Assembly: GCA_036925085.1 (NCBI GenBank)
Contig: JAUPFP010000017.1
Location: 1,717,058 to 1,781,057, forward strand
From: Brachycybe producta
Taxonomy: Eukaryota > Arthropoda > Diplopoda > Playtdesmida > Andrognathidae
Length of the DNA stretch: 64,000 nucleotides
Reading direction: 5' to 3'
In this document: piece after piece, positions 24,095 to 35,775 of the stretch
Numbering within the stretch: position 1 is the stretch's first letter
Layout of the letters: each line of letters begins with the position of its first letter
Notes under the pieces: generated by a model
What the model was told of the DNA's origin: nothing
The model's database searches: none
The model's input: only the letters and a program-made list of their open reading frames with translations
Made by a program: the position numbers and the translations under genes

Positions 24095-24550
24095 CAGTGC
24101 TGCAACTAGAAATTTTGTGCCCGGAGGTGTACTACATTACTGTGAACGCCCTTTACCTCCCTCTGCAGGCTACTCACACAAATTTGAGTAGCTTGTATCA
24201 GTGTGAATAAATGTGAATTTTTAGGCTTTTGCAAGTGTTAGCTTAAAATCAAAAACTACTATACAGTATTCTCTTTAGTAGATATTGCTTTATAGCACAG
24301 CCTGCAACTTTTTGTAAATTTTGCAAATTGCACGACGGGTTTACTAGTGTTGAGTAATTTGCACATTTAGTAGTGTTCACACTACTAAATTAAATAAATG
24401 TGCAATTAGTAAAATAGTCGCAAAAAAGTCGACTTTCAAAACTTGTCTTTTTTTAATTTTAATTTCTAAACGTTTGGCGCGCCCCTGTTTGTTGGCGCCT
24501 GGAGATTAACTTTCGGACTTTCCCCCATCCTCCTCGTTGTTGCGCCACTG
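24095..24550. mobile_element. hAT-like element with perfect 8-bp duplication
   Basis: GTGAATCT at 24,087-24,094 is repeated exactly at 24,551-24,558. The ends CAGTGCTGCAAC and GTTGCGCCACTG are inverted. TTGGCGCCTGGAG and CCCCCATCCTCCTCGTTGTT also occur near 50,670-50,710. No transposase. Confidence 0.85.
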
Positions 24551-24675
24551 GTGAATCTGCCAAATTCGACACCTAAAATGTATTGAATTTTTGCAAAATT
24601 TTTGCAGTTTTGGATGGGTTTTTCAGACTGCCTAGGCAATGTTCAGATGGACTGGTTCCGCAGATTGACAGTAAC

Positions 24676-24740
<65 letters not shown>
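24676..24740. repeat. (TA)n microsatellite
   Basis: About 30 TA units. Confidence 0.95.
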
Positions 24741-24743
<3 letters not shown>

Positions 24744-25319
24744 GTTCTCCGTAGGTGTAATCGTGTTAAAAAATCACTTGTAATGATTTACTACATGTTT
24801 TTTGTTGTTGTTAGAAGTTATCTGATGAAGTACGACTTGTGTAATGAAATATGTCTTTTATAACTCTGGTCAAGAAAAAAGAAAAAAGTCTGGTCATAAA
24901 GAGAGTACAAATCACAAGTGTATAATGGGAGTTGTTGCATTGTGGATAACGTGATAAACTTGTCATGATAAGCATCACGTTTTTTTTTTCAGTGGGGGGA
25001 GGGAAATACCTATACATATGTACCACCTATGCATTCAGTTAGTAGTAATTTGACTTTCTTAACTTTTTATTTCGCATGTTCCTCAAGTGTCAAGTGCAAA
25101 TAAATGTATAATGTAAAAGTGTTTGAGTGTTTTTTTTTTCTTCAGTGCAAGAGGTTTTGAAAATTTTTTTCTATTGTAAAATGTAATATTATGTTATGCA
25201 ATACACTAACTAAAGAGTCACTTTTAGACAGGAAAAATACGAGATAACTCTTTAAAGATTGACAGAATAATTGGTAAAAAAAAAGTATAGGGTTGTAATC
25301 GAGTTTATACAGAAATCAA
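24741..25319. other. no recognised feature
   Basis: AT-rich, no landmark seen. Confidence 0.35.
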
Positions 25320-26099
25320 AAAAATAGACCTTCGGAGAAATCGAAAAACATTTATGAGTTTCTTTGTTTTCGATAAGATCTACTGAGCCCCATAGACCCC
25401 AATGTTAAAGAAAAAACGTTATTTTTTAAAATAGACAAGTCGCGGCAATATGTATTTTTCATATTTAAAGTTGTCCAATTTTGATTGTTCAAAGTGTAAC
25501 GTGTACTTTAAATATGTTTATCTAGTGATAGATCGTCAAAAAATTAGAAAGTGTGCTTCTATTTTTTTTAAAATTTATTTCAAAATCGCAAATTTTTAAC
25601 TCTTATTTTAAAACTTCATTGAGTAAGAAAAACAACCATAAAAATGTCCATAAAATTACCTACAAATAATTTTTAAAAGAATCAGCACGTGCACCAATGT
25701 GTTGGCTTCACTGTGGTTTACTTTTATAGATTTTTTTCTGTTTTTTAACAATTATTTTTTGGTATTTTAATTAATATTTTAATGGTTTTTCTTATTCAAT
25801 AGAGTGTAACATAAAGAGTTAGAAATTCGCAATTTTGAATTTTTTTTAAAAAATATAGAAGTACACTTTCCAGTTTTTTGACATTCTACCACTAGATAAA
25901 CATATATTTAAAGTGCACGTTGCACTTTGAACCATCAAAATTGAACAACTTTAAATAAGAAAAATAACCATATTGCCGCGCCACTGTGTGTATTTTAAAA
26001 ATGAACATTTTATCTTTAACATTGGATCCCATAGATCCAATGTTAAAGATAAAATGTTAATTTTTAAAATACAATTTGAAAAACGTTGTAGCCTCTTAA
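25320..26099. mobile_element. TTAA foldback element, copy 4 (oldest-looking)
   Basis: Landmarks are present but diverged: CAATGTTAAAGAAAAAACGT, AAAGTTGTCCAATTTTGATT, GCACGTGCACCAATGTG. The right end is GTTGTAGCCTCTTAA; the left end is degraded, and a repeated CCAATGTTAAAGATAAAATG near the right end shows a local rearrangement. Confidence 0.75.
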
Positions 26100-27164
26100 A
26101 CTAAATATTACATAAGTATGGTAGTAGCTATTTTAGTAGTTCATGAAGCTAAACATTTAGTTAAGTTTTGATGACAAATAATTGTATTGCAAATGAGGAA
26201 GTAATAATTCAACAATACTTTTGAATGTTTTCAGCTGACATTTTACTTTTGTTTAGCTTTAAATATATAAATATTAAACATATGAATTTAGCAGGTGATT
26301 TTAAAAATAAGAGCTCTATAGTTTGTTTTACACATGATCTTTATTGTTATGTAAATTGAGTTCACTGACAAAAGTCGGTTGGAGAAAAAAAAGGAAGTAC
26401 AGCATGTGACAAGGCGATGAAAAGCTTTTTTTTATGATGGGAAGTAATAATTGCATACAATCTGTTTATAAATATACACGTAATGTTTTATGATATGAAG
26501 TTGTCATTTGACCATATTGGGTGGAGTCTTGGTAGTTTCTTAAAGAAACAATAATAGACAATCAACCAGAAAGTATATGTGGAGGATAGTGAGCTTGAGA
26601 GAAAGAGAGAGAGAGTAGAATTGGAGGTGGGTTGAAATAAGAGGAGGAGGAGAAGAAGGAACATTTATTTTCTTCTCGAGATCGTTGCCATTAATGACAA
26701 ATAAAACGTTCTTCTTCTTCCTTTAATTAAATAAAACGGTTCGTTAGGTGGAACTCGGCCGAGGCAGTGACCCAAGTATAACAATACTTTTTCTCTCTCC
26801 ATTTCTTTTACCATCATCAGATTTCTTCTGTATTATATTGAGCGTCAAGAGTGTTCCTTCTTTTTCTAAAACTTCTTTCTCAACATGGGTTTTCCTAACA
26901 TTTTGAAGCATCCAACCGAAATATATATTTCACTTTGTTGTCATCTTCGTAACTTGCCATTACAATTTCACCCCTCCCCCCACTTCTAATTTCGGAACAA
27001 TTTTTTTGTTCATTCTGAATCTGAACACTATCCCATCCAGGGTTCTTTTTTCATTCATCAAAAAATAACCAATCCACATCAATGTTATCTTTTTGTTAAA
27101 GACCTCCCGCCTCCTCTAAGTTTTAAGTGGTTTTTCTTAACTTCTCCTCCCACCAAATCTTCTC
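26100..27164. other. no recognised gene; GA/CTT tracts
   Basis: (GA)n at 26,598-26,615 and GGAGGAGGAG at 26,641. No exon or family repeat seen. Confidence 0.4.
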
Positions 27165-27189
27165 TCTCTCTCCCTCTCTCTCTCCCTCC

Positions 27190-27238
<49 letters not shown>
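27165..27238. repeat. (TC)n microsatellite
   Basis: Nearly pure CT run of about 74 bp. Confidence 0.95.
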
Positions 27239-27241
<3 letters not shown>

Positions 27242-27544
27242 AACACACTTTAATGATATGTTTAATAACAGGACATAATACCATTCAAATAAACAGGTGT
27301 TTTTTTAATGGAACTATATAATAAAACACATATATACAATATACATATATACATACATGTATATACACTGTATAATCTATAAGAATTTTTGTTGAAGTAT
27401 GTTGCATTTGGTTTTTGAAGCTGCTCTTTGTTGAAGAATTCCTCTTGTTTCAGAGACATTTTTCTGTGTAAGTTTCACAGAGTATTACTACAATGACACC
27501 TGCAATATAAAAAATCATTCTTTTTTTTTAAAAAAAGAAGATTC

Positions 27545-27625
27545 TTAAGTTGGCTGAATAGATATTTATTTTGCTATTGTCTCCACCCCCTGGAAGGCGC
27601 CACTGCAGTAGCTAATGCTCTATAG
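27545..27625 (-). repeat. 3' part of the R8 interspersed repeat
   Basis: AGTTGGCTGAATAGATATTTATTTTG followed by GGCGCCACTGCAGTAGCTA is the reverse complement of the right end of the repeats at 30,460-30,550 and 59,205-59,286 (shown here in parts). Confidence 0.55.
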
Positions 27626-27754
27626 ATGTGTTTTTTTTGTAAAATTTGGACACAAAAACATCAAGCGAGCTTTTTTTTAGAAACTACATTACCCGGTACA
27701 AATTACCCGGCTTTCAAAAGTGGAATTTGGTAAAAGATTATGATAAAGTTTTTT

Positions 27755-27890
27755 CATAATAATAATAATAATTTATTGCATCAAAGGCAAAAAATGTACA
27801 CCTTATATGAGGCAATTTGTCAATATAAAAAAGACGACCACTGTAAAACAGTTAAATACAATACAAGGAAAATGTAAATCGAAAACGCAA
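27755..27890 (-). mobile_element. possible LINE 3' tail
   Basis: On the minus strand it reads TTTGATGCAATAAATTATTA and ends in (TTA)n, the style of 3' end seen in CR1/Jockey-like LINEs. No coding part is attached. Confidence 0.4.
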
Positions 27891-27896
27891 TTTTAT

Positions 27897-28138
27897 GTAT
27901 ATTAAGCTTTATCTGTGTACAACGCTGTACAAACAGGGACAAAAACGTTTAAGCAGCATCGGAATTTATTTAAATTTAAATGGACTGGTTTTTTTTTCTC
28001 ACGGACAACTTTATGGTTGCGCTCTCTTGATCCAAGAACCCACAATATTAAGGTTCTTATAAAATAGTTAAATACTTTCAGTAGGAAAATTAAACTAGAA
28101 TTTTGCTCCCGTCATTTATAACGGGTTACCCGACTAGT
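27897..28138 (+). mobile_element. Helitron-like element, + orientation, empty MITE site
   Basis: Runs from CGCTGTACAAACAGGGACAA and GGAATTTATTTAAATTTAAA to GCTCCCGTCATTTATAACGG and GTTACCCGACTAG then T. AAACTAGAATTTTGCTCCCG is the uninterrupted form of the site that holds the MITE in other copies. Confidence 0.65.
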
Positions 28139-28206
28139 ACATTAATAAAATACATTGGCCTGCAAGTAATTAGATATGTTTAAATTATAAATCTTATTCC
28201 TAACAA

Positions 28207-28680
28207 TAGTCCAGTAACCTAGTACATCGTAAGTTGCATCAAGTGGAGGTAATAGGTTTCGTTTTTTTTCTTGTATGGGATGTGACTGAGATGCAAAATC
28301 CAAGTTTTCGACCTCGGCAGCCCCCCGGATCACTTTTGAATATCCGAAAAACTGCTAAATTTTTGCTCTTTTTTCGGTTTTTTCCCACTTTGACCATGAG
28401 GGAACACGTTTTTGACAAAGACCACTTTATGCATTTTATACTAGATTACATATGCTACAATTTGAGACCAGAATGGGCTCGGTAGACCTAATAGTTTCCG
28501 AGATACAGCTTTTCAAAGTTTGGCAAACTTTCCAAACTTGAAAATTTTAAGCTAATTTTCATGTTTCATCATATATGCAATTGTCTTTATATCTTCAATA
28601 ACCTGTCTGATATGAGTCAGTGAAGTGAACATTTATGATGCAACTTAGGCCCCCCTTTTCATGACAAGGTTACTGGACTA
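28207..28680. mobile_element. TAGTCCAGTAACC inverted-repeat element
   Basis: TAGTCCAGTAACCTAGTACA and CGTAAGTTGCATC at the left are mirrored by GATGCAACTTAGG and AGGTTACTGGACTA at the right. CAA flanks both sides, possibly a 3-bp duplication. Confidence 0.65.
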
Positions 28681-29193
28681 CAAGGGATTCAAGGAACCCT
28701 ATATACCTCCATTGCTTTAATATATCAAATAACCAACTTTTTTTCATTGTTACATGTGTGCGCATGAGTACGCACATGAACACACGTGCACGCTAAAAAA
28801 TTTATAAAAAATAACCCCTGGGTAAAATTTTCTAAGTTTTTGTCAGGAGCATCATATTGACCCACGGAATCAAATAAAAAATACTGCGTGTCTTTATCTC
28901 ATTCCGTTCTTGAGTTGTTATACCCTCAAAATCGGGGTTCCGGACACACACACAAACATACAGACATCTTTTTCTAGAGCAATGGAGGTCAAAAACTGTA
29001 AACGAGTCAGCGGAGACAATATTCATGGCAATATCTCTTTTGGTTTTCTTAGGGTTTTTCTATTGACATTTTGTGAAAACTATTTTTTTTTTCAAACAGT
29101 CATAAAAAGTTTTATTTTTCAAAGATATCACCAACTATTCTAGTTCCTAAAAAAACACTTTGAATTTTTTTGTTTTTCCTGAAATGTTCAAAC

Positions 29194-30395
29194 TAGGGTT
29201 TCCATTACCGGTTTTATCGTTACCGGTTTTACCGGTCTATTTTGTTACATCGGTATTACAGGTAAATTGAGCTTTCCATACCAGTTTTTCGGTAAACTGT
29301 TTTCTGTTAAATATTGGTCAATTCTTTTATCCAAGATAGATTATTTAAGAACCACCGAGTTTGAAATTGAAATTTCACATACGCGTAAAAACCAAGAGTT
29401 TTTTCAAAGACTGAATGAAGTTTAAAAAAGAAAATAGTATCAGTATGCACTTGTAACCTTTTACGAAAGTCGCAGTAAGGTCCTAACGTAAATGTTCGTA
29501 CAGTTAAAATGCTTTCCATGCATTATATATACCGTACATACTTAGGTACTAAATTAACGCATCATCTTCATTTGTTACACTTGTGATTCAGAAGAAACAA
29601 CAAAAAAAACTAAACAAAAAATTGGAATATGCATCGAGACGAAATAAAAACCCACCTATTTTATTTAATGATTATTTTTGTTTATTATACAGTATAATTA
29701 ATAATTAATTATTAGTTATGAATTTATATTTATTTTAATTTAAAAAAATTTCAATTTTTAAAGGTTTTTTTACAGTGCTAATTAAATTTTTATTACCGAA
29801 ATTTACTGGTAAGTAATACCATTTGGTAATGCTATATTACCAAAAAACCCGGTAATGCTGTAAGGCAGTGGTCGCCAACTTGTAGTCCATGAACCACCGG
29901 TGGTCCGAGAGAAATTTTTGGTGGTCCGCAGAAAAATCTGGACAATATTTGCATTTTTTTGTTTTATTAATAATATAAAACAAAAAAAATTTCTTAAAAA
30001 ATTCTTCTATTCTGAATGACAATTTTCGCCTTAATATTGCACTTAATTCACGAAATGTACTAGAGTCTAGTACAGTTCTCGTAAAATACGGCATGCGAGA
30101 GAGCTACATTTCGTTCAGTTTGCCCCACCACACGCTTCTCCCCGTAAGCTCCAATTATTTTCTAATAATTTATTTTCTAATAATTAAACTAACTTTAATA
30201 ATTTTGTTACAATTAAACAACCTTTAAAGATTTTCTATTAATAAAATAAAAGTTATCTGATCATTATTTGACAAACGTATTTATCTTTTTAAAAAAAATT
30301 CATATCAGTGGTCCGCGGGATTTAAAATTGTGGATTTAGTTGTCCGTGAGGTCCGAAACGTTGGCAACTGCTGCTGTAAGGTAATGGAAACCCTA
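29194..30395. mobile_element. TAGGGTTTCCATTACCGG element holding a hAT-like element
   Basis: TAGGGTTTCCATTACCGG at the left is mirrored by GTAATGGAAACCCTA at the right; ACCGGTTTTACCGG and TTACCGAAATTTACTGG repeats fill both subterminal regions. TAGGG ends suggest a hAT-type element; a clear duplication was not found. Confidence 0.65.
29876..30373. mobile_element. hAT-like element with perfect 8-bp duplication, family copy 1
   Basis: CTGTAAGG at 29,868-29,875 is repeated exactly at 30,374-30,381. Ends CAGTGGTCGCCAACTTG and CGTTGGCAACTGCTG are inverted, and GGTGGTCCG/GTGGTCCGCGG motifs lie inside. It is closely related, in opposite orientation, to 31,680-32,126. Confidence 0.88.
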
Positions 30396-30550
30396 GTTCT
30401 CTAGCCTTTGAAAAATCTAATTTTTTTTTTTCAAAACAACGAGCGGGTAAGAGGGAAGAGACCTCCTTATAGAACATAATAGCCACTGCAGTGGCGTCAC
30501 CCAAAGGGACGATAGAAAAACAAAATTAAATACTTATTCAGCCACCCTTA

Positions 30551-31371
30551 AGTGTCATAACCTGAAGTATATTTTTTCTCTTTCCTATTTATGTTCCGCA
30601 GTTCTGACTTTTAACATCATTTTCTTGTCTTTTTGTCTTTACGCCAATGGTTGTCAGTTTCAGTGGGTTCAGTCTGGTCTCTTCAATTTTAAAACATTTT
30701 CATTTTTGATGGACACATTTTCATGAAACTTGAAACTTGGATCACCAAATGGTTCAGCATGGAACTTTTTTTGTTGTTGTTGTCCATTTTGGCATTTGGC
30801 CTTAAAGATAGGTGAACCTTTGGATGACCAGTCTCTGTGGATTATTTAGTGCATCTCTTGTCTGTGTATATAGTATGTGTGTGTCGCAAATATATATCCA
30901 AGGAATTTCGGTTTCTGTACACCTTACAGCTATGGTTTCATTTTTTTATGAAGTGTATTTTCTTCATCTTTTTGTTGTTTTTGTTGTTTGTTGTGAAAAA
31001 GTTTCATTGTGATTTTTTTTGCTTTGTTTTGTCAAAGGTAGATTCAATACATAGCGTCTGTTTTTTGTGTCTCTGTAAATATATCATCTACCTTAAGTTA
31101 CTCTTCAATAATTTGGTAACTTCTTTCAAATGAAAACTTAATTCTTGGCTGTTGAAGAACACGCAAAAGAAAGAGATGTTATGTTCTTGTCAAGTGCTTG
31201 GTTTTTTTGTTGTTAGAACTATAGAAAAATGGAATTGAAAAATGCATTGTTGTTGTCTACATGCTGTAACATCGCCACATTTCATGCATGTTTAATGAGT
31301 TTGAGCTCATCAATTGTAAGTACACGTTTTCTAATGCGGAGAGGGATGTGGGGAGATATCTACTTTCTTCT
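30551..31371. other. no recognised feature
   Basis: T-rich with overlapping short open stretches of low complexity (30,812-31,133). Nothing recognised. Confidence 0.35.
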
Positions 31372-31673
31372 GTGACACATGTCGCGCACCTCGGTGAGAA
31401 GCGTGGCACAACTAAAAAAAAACACTTTTTTGGTGGGAAAATGAGTTTACAGTTAAGAGAAGATTCGTGGGTTTACTTTACTGAGCTTTTTCAAGTGCAG
31501 AAAACCATTTTGACTATTCACAATATCGGTTTATTTGGGTCCCCTACAATAGATTAAGTTAAAAAAAATGCAACTTTAAAGTTTAAACTCATTCCCCTCC
31601 CCCCCCCCCATTCCCAAAAAAAGTGTTTTGTTGAGTTGTGCTACTCTTTCAGCCAAGGTGCGATATATATTTT
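31372..31673. mobile_element. inverted-repeat element (ATATCGCACCTC family), copy 2
   Basis: GTCGCGCACCTCGGTGAGAA and GTGGCACAAC at the left, GTTGTGCTACTCTTTCAGCC and AAGGTGCGATATATA at the right. Core shared with 15,948-16,217. A poly-C run is at 31,598-31,608. Confidence 0.7.
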
Positions 31674-31679
31674 TTAGGT

Positions 31680-32126
31680 CAGCGGTCGCGAACCTATCGG
31701 ACCTCACGGACCACTAAATTCAAAATTTTAAATCCCACGGACCACTAATATGAATCTTTTTTAAAAAGATATACAGTTTGTCAAATAATGATCAGAGAAC
31801 TTCCATTTTATTAATATAAAATCTTTAAAGGTTTTAATTATTACAAAATAATTGAAGCTTAGGAGGAGAAGCGTGTGGTGGGGGAAACTGAACGAAATGT
31901 AGATCTCTCGCATGCCGTATTTTACGAGAACCTGTACTAGACTCTAGTACATTTCGTGAATTTAGTGCAATAGAAAGGCGAAAATTGTCATTCAGAATAG
32001 AAGAATTTATTAAGAATATTTGTTTTTGTTTTATTATTAATAAAACACAAAAAAAATGTAAATATTGTCCAGATTTTTCTGCAGACCACCAAAAAATTTT
32101 CGCGGAACACCGGTTGGCGACCGCTG
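31680..32126. mobile_element. hAT-like element, family copy 2, reverse orientation
   Basis: Ends CAGCGGTCGCGAACC and GGTTGGCGACCGCTG are inverted. The flanking 8-mers TTTTAGGT and CCTTAGGT agree at 6 of 8. The sequence is the reverse complement of the element at 29,876, including GAACGAAATGTAGATCTCTC and TAGACTCTAGTACATTTCG. Confidence 0.8.
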
Positions 32127-32817
32127 CCTTAGGTCACTACTGTCACTGCGACTATTGCAATGCCAAAAAAAAAATGGAACAAGTTCAACAGGTTGCATCT
32201 TTTTAGTTGCAGATACAAAAACTGTCGCACCGTCTGTCTTGTGGCACTTGTGCCATTTGAAACAATGCCTTTTTGTGGTTGCGACAAGTGTAACAAAAAG
32301 TCGCTCACGTGTACGAGGGCTATATGTTAATTGAATTGGCTGGAGTATTGTAAAGATTTTTTGTCAGCTTCTACGAACAGGTTACAAAATGCATACCTAC
32401 CATTTATTTGTCAATTAAAATTGCTTTTGATACCCATGATGCAGTTTAAACAAGTGTTCAAATTCCAACCACTCACTCCTATAGCAATCTTACGTAATCC
32501 TACTTGTTTTTTTTTTCACTCTTTGACTTAATAAAGTTTTAGTAATTGCCTTGTAAATGCCTCGCGGAACAATTTCATAGAGAAAACATTACATTGTCGT
32601 GTGCGTTCTCAAATACACCCTTTGTAGCATTGACAATGAATAGCTTAAGTTTTTCTTTCTTTCGACTTTTGAGTTTGGAAAGTTAAAACATGTGGACATT
32701 TTTACTTCTGCGTGCATATAGCTGGTGGTCAGACGCGGGTTCTTGGTGCCCGTTTCACACAAATTCACTATTTTGTATAAAAAAAATATAGAGTTATCAT
32801 TTTATTAGTTAAAGAAA
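32127..32817. other. no recognised feature
   Basis: Short open stretches only; no family resemblance. Confidence 0.35.
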
Positions 32818-32940
32818 CTAGGGATGGGACATTCGAATCTTCGAATCTCGTGCAATCTTCAAAAATATTCGAGATTCGAAAACTCGAATCTTCGCACTTT
32901 TTTTCGAATCTTTTGCGAATCCTAACCTAAAAAAAAACTG
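32818..32940. mobile_element. TAGGGATGGGACATT hAT-like fragment
   Basis: CTAGGGATGGGACATTCGAA and ATTCGAGATTCGAAAACTCG match the elements at 14,535 and 22,455. It stops at the TTAA of the next foldback, which may have interrupted it. Confidence 0.55.
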
Positions 32941-33321
32941 TTAAGAGGCTACATCACAAAATTACTTCGAAAAATCTCTGCAAAGAGCGCTAGCATCGTT
33001 TTTCTATTGAGCCCATAGACCCAATGTTAAAGAAAAAAAACATTTGTTAATTTTTAAAATACACAATCGCGCGGCAATATGTTTATATTTCATATTTAAA
33101 GTTGTCCAATGTTAAGTTTTCAAACTTTGAAAACTTTGAAAACTTAATATTGGACAACTTTAAATATGAAAAATAAACATATTGCCGCGCGATTGTGTAT
33201 TTTAAAAATAATGTTTTTTCTTTAACATTGGGTCTATCGGCTCAATGGAAGAAAAAAAAAAACGATGCTAGCGCTCTTTGCGGAAATTTTTCGAAGTAAT
33301 TTAGTGATTGTAGCCTCTTAA
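32941..33321. mobile_element. TTAA foldback element, copy 5 (short, near-perfect palindrome)
   Basis: TTAAGAGGCTACATCAC and TTGTAGCCTCTTAA bound 381 bp whose arms are almost exact reverse complements (CAATCGCGCGGCAATATG against CATATTGCCGCGCGATTG). The usual spacer is gone; the arms meet at TTTCAAACTTTGAAAAC near 33,130. Confidence 0.88.
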
Positions 33322-33930
33322 TCGGTTCGCAAATTTTAGGCTCTTTTCTGAGGCCCACTCTGTATATTATATTCCATTTGTAGCTGAGTCGACCGACGAC
33401 AATGGTAAACAATACAAAACATTTGTATTCCTAATGAAAGCCATTTTCATATGAAAATTTCTAAGTGGCATGTTTTGTGATGAAGAGGAAATTAATTTCG
33501 TAAGAAATATCTTAAAAGCTGTTTTGTATGTTTTTTTTTGTGAGGAAGGAAAAGTAGCTATTGCAGTAGTGGTACTTTAATATCTGCAGTGACATTTTAT
33601 GTTGACTTTCTCTCTCTCTTTCTCTTTCTTTCTTATACATTTATGAGAGAATCGATATTTACTAAAAATGAATACTGTCTAATTCTTCATGCATTCTGTT
33701 TGTGAATATTAATTTTCGTGTTTCAAACGTGCATATTTTTATATATGTTTGTATGATGTCCACAAATCCACGATCATACCAAAATAGCCATTGGCCACTC
33801 GTGATTAGAAATGGGATGTGGTCATTTTTTTTGGTTGTTGTTATTGCAGGTTTATTTTTTTGGCAGTTTCTGTCTCATCCGATTAAAAAACTCATGGTGA
33901 TTGGACTGTTTGGTGATTACATTTAACTCA
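33322..33930. other. no recognised feature
   Basis: (TC)n at 33,610-33,632. Nothing else recognised. Confidence 0.35.
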
Positions 33931-34001
33931 TTAAGAGGCTACATCACAAAATTACTTCGAAAAATCTCTGCAAAGAGCGCTAGCATCGTTTTTTTCTATT
34001 G

Positions 34002-34200
34002 TAGGTCACTAGTGACCCGCAATTCTCATCTGAATAGCTATATGAATTGTAGGTCGCTAGTGACCCACAATTTTTGTCTGAATAGCTTTCTAAAGTGTAG
34101 GTCACTGAGTGACCTACGATTAGTCCTAGTGTAGGTCACTGAGTGTGACCTACATTTCTAAAGTGTAGCTCACCTAGTGACCTACGATTAGTCTGTCCCA
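34002..34200. mobile_element. GTAGGTCAC palindrome-cluster element, copy 1
   Basis: At least five GTAGGTCACT(N)AGTGACC-type palindromes, ending CCTACGATTAGTCTGTCCC as in the complete copy at 47,628-47,808. The left terminus is missing. Confidence 0.7.
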
Positions 34201-34791
34201 AAATTTAGTCTTCAATTGAAGTGTCAGATGTATTAGGAAAAGCTTCATGTTATTTAGATTTGGAATTCTTGCTTTTTCTGTTGGTTGTAGGCCTGTATGT
34301 GAGATTTTCTTGTTGTTGTTGTTGTGCAGTGAGTAGCTAATGACCAGCTAAGTCTGGTGAAATGGGCTTTAGTATAGTCTAGTTGAGAATGCTTTTTTAT
34401 GTACTTATTACAGAAATATAAACAAGAACTATATCTTGCAAGGATATTGTTTTTTATATCTACAGTGAATCTCATTTCATGTTTACAGCACATTTCGTGT
34501 TATGATATGAAAAGCATCTTTCTAGGAGACTTCTTTTCATATAACATGAGTAGTTTTTAAAAAATGTTTTTTTTTAATAATGATTCTGTGATTCTGTACT
34601 ACTGGGACTGTAACCATACTGCATATGCATATGCACGTGTTCTGCCATTGAAGCCAACACATTGGCACACGTGTCGATTTTTTTTGTTTTTCTTACTCAA
34701 TTGAATTTAACATTTAAGAATTAAAAATTTGTGATTTTGAAATATGTTTAAAAAAAATAGAAGCCCACTTTCTAATTTTTTGAAGGTCTAT

Positions 34792-35165
34792 GGGTAGGTT
34801 TTTACTCCAAACTTTGCTAAGATTCACAACCTTTGAAACTCCTAAAAATTAGCTTCCCCCAAAGATTAGCTTGTTCATACAAACAATGTGGTCTTGCAAT
34901 GTTTACGTTATTTCCTAACCTTAAGGTTTGGTTTATACTCCCTTGCTAAGCGTCAAGGCAGCCTGCAAAGCTTCAAAAATGACGTCAGAGCTTGAGGTTT
35001 TTGCCTTCACCAGAGCTTGAAGCTAGCTTTGAAATTGTTCAACTTTACAAAGCTTAGCAACTCAAAGCACGAATTATGAAATGGATACACAAACGGGGTG
35101 AACAACCTCACACCTTTTTTTTTCTTCCAGAAGGGGAAGGGTTCTAGTGGTTCTATAGTCCGAGC
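34792..35165. mobile_element. GGGTAGGTTT element, rearranged copy
   Basis: The left arm (GGGTAGGTTTTTACTCC, TTTGCTAAGATTCAC) matches 44,957 onward. At 34,919 it switches to the reverse complement of the right arm (GGTTTATACTCCCTTGCTAA, GCTTAGCAACTCAAAGCAC). The right arm is thus flipped relative to the other copy. Confidence 0.6.
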
Positions 35166-35635
35166 CATATTAAGAAAGGGTAAAAAAGGACTGTCCCCCC
35201 GACTGGATGTTTTTAGCCACATCACCAACAATTTTAAGTTATATGCATGCATAATACAAACAGTAGTCCCTGCATATTACAAAAATGGATCAAAGGAAAG
35301 CCATTGAGAAGGAAAACTCATGATGTAGGAATACAAATTTGGTGAAAAGTCGCCACTGGTGGTGCACAAAATTTATCCCTTCTTAATATGACTTTGACTA
35401 TAGGTTCTTGTGGAGATTTTTCAAAGTAATTTTGCAATGTAGCCTCTTAAGAAGCTCTAAAAGCGCCACGGACGTCATTGGGGTGATATATGGGCCAATA
35501 TAACTATGGGCTGATGTAGTGGTGCTGACATCGTTAAAACAATTATCATTTGTGAAAAATCACGTGAGAAATAATCATATATACCATTAGTATATAAAGT
35601 TAATGTAAACTTGATGCAATTTTCTTGGTTTTATT

Positions 35636-35775
35636 TAATGGATTTCAATTATGTTTTATAACTTTTCAATTTTATTTCACAACTTTTCAATTTTATTTCA
35701 CAACTTTTCAATTTTATTTCACAACTTTTCATAAAATTTATGAAATATTTCAACAAAATAGATTTCATGAAAATT
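35636..35775. repeat. TTTCAATTTTATTTCACAAC short tandem array
   Basis: About four 22-bp units of CAATTTTATTTCACAACTTT followed by GAAATATTTCAACAAAATAG, which resembles the unit of the 27-bp array at 16,222. Confidence 0.75.

Larger units (their letters stand above)
28681..30550 (+). repeat. R8 interspersed repeat, copy interrupted by nested elements
   Basis: Begins CAAGGGATTCAAGGAACCCT, continues through ACCCCTGGGTAAAATTTTCT and CATATTGACCCACGGA, and finishes AAATACTTATTCAGCCACCC. The same blocks in order occupy 37,215-38,731. The later blocks alone recur at 50,965-51,212 and 59,026-59,286. It is interrupted at 29,194-30,395. Class unknown. Confidence 0.6.
33931..35453. mobile_element. TTAA foldback element, copy 6, split by two insertions
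   Basis: The left end TTAAGAGGCTACATCAC runs to TTTTTTTCTATTG at 34,001. A central piece with CCAACACATTGGCACACGTG lies at 34,630-34,790 and the right end GCAATGTAGCCTCTTAA at 35,437-35,453. The gaps are filled by the elements at 34,002 and 34,792. Confidence 0.65.
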
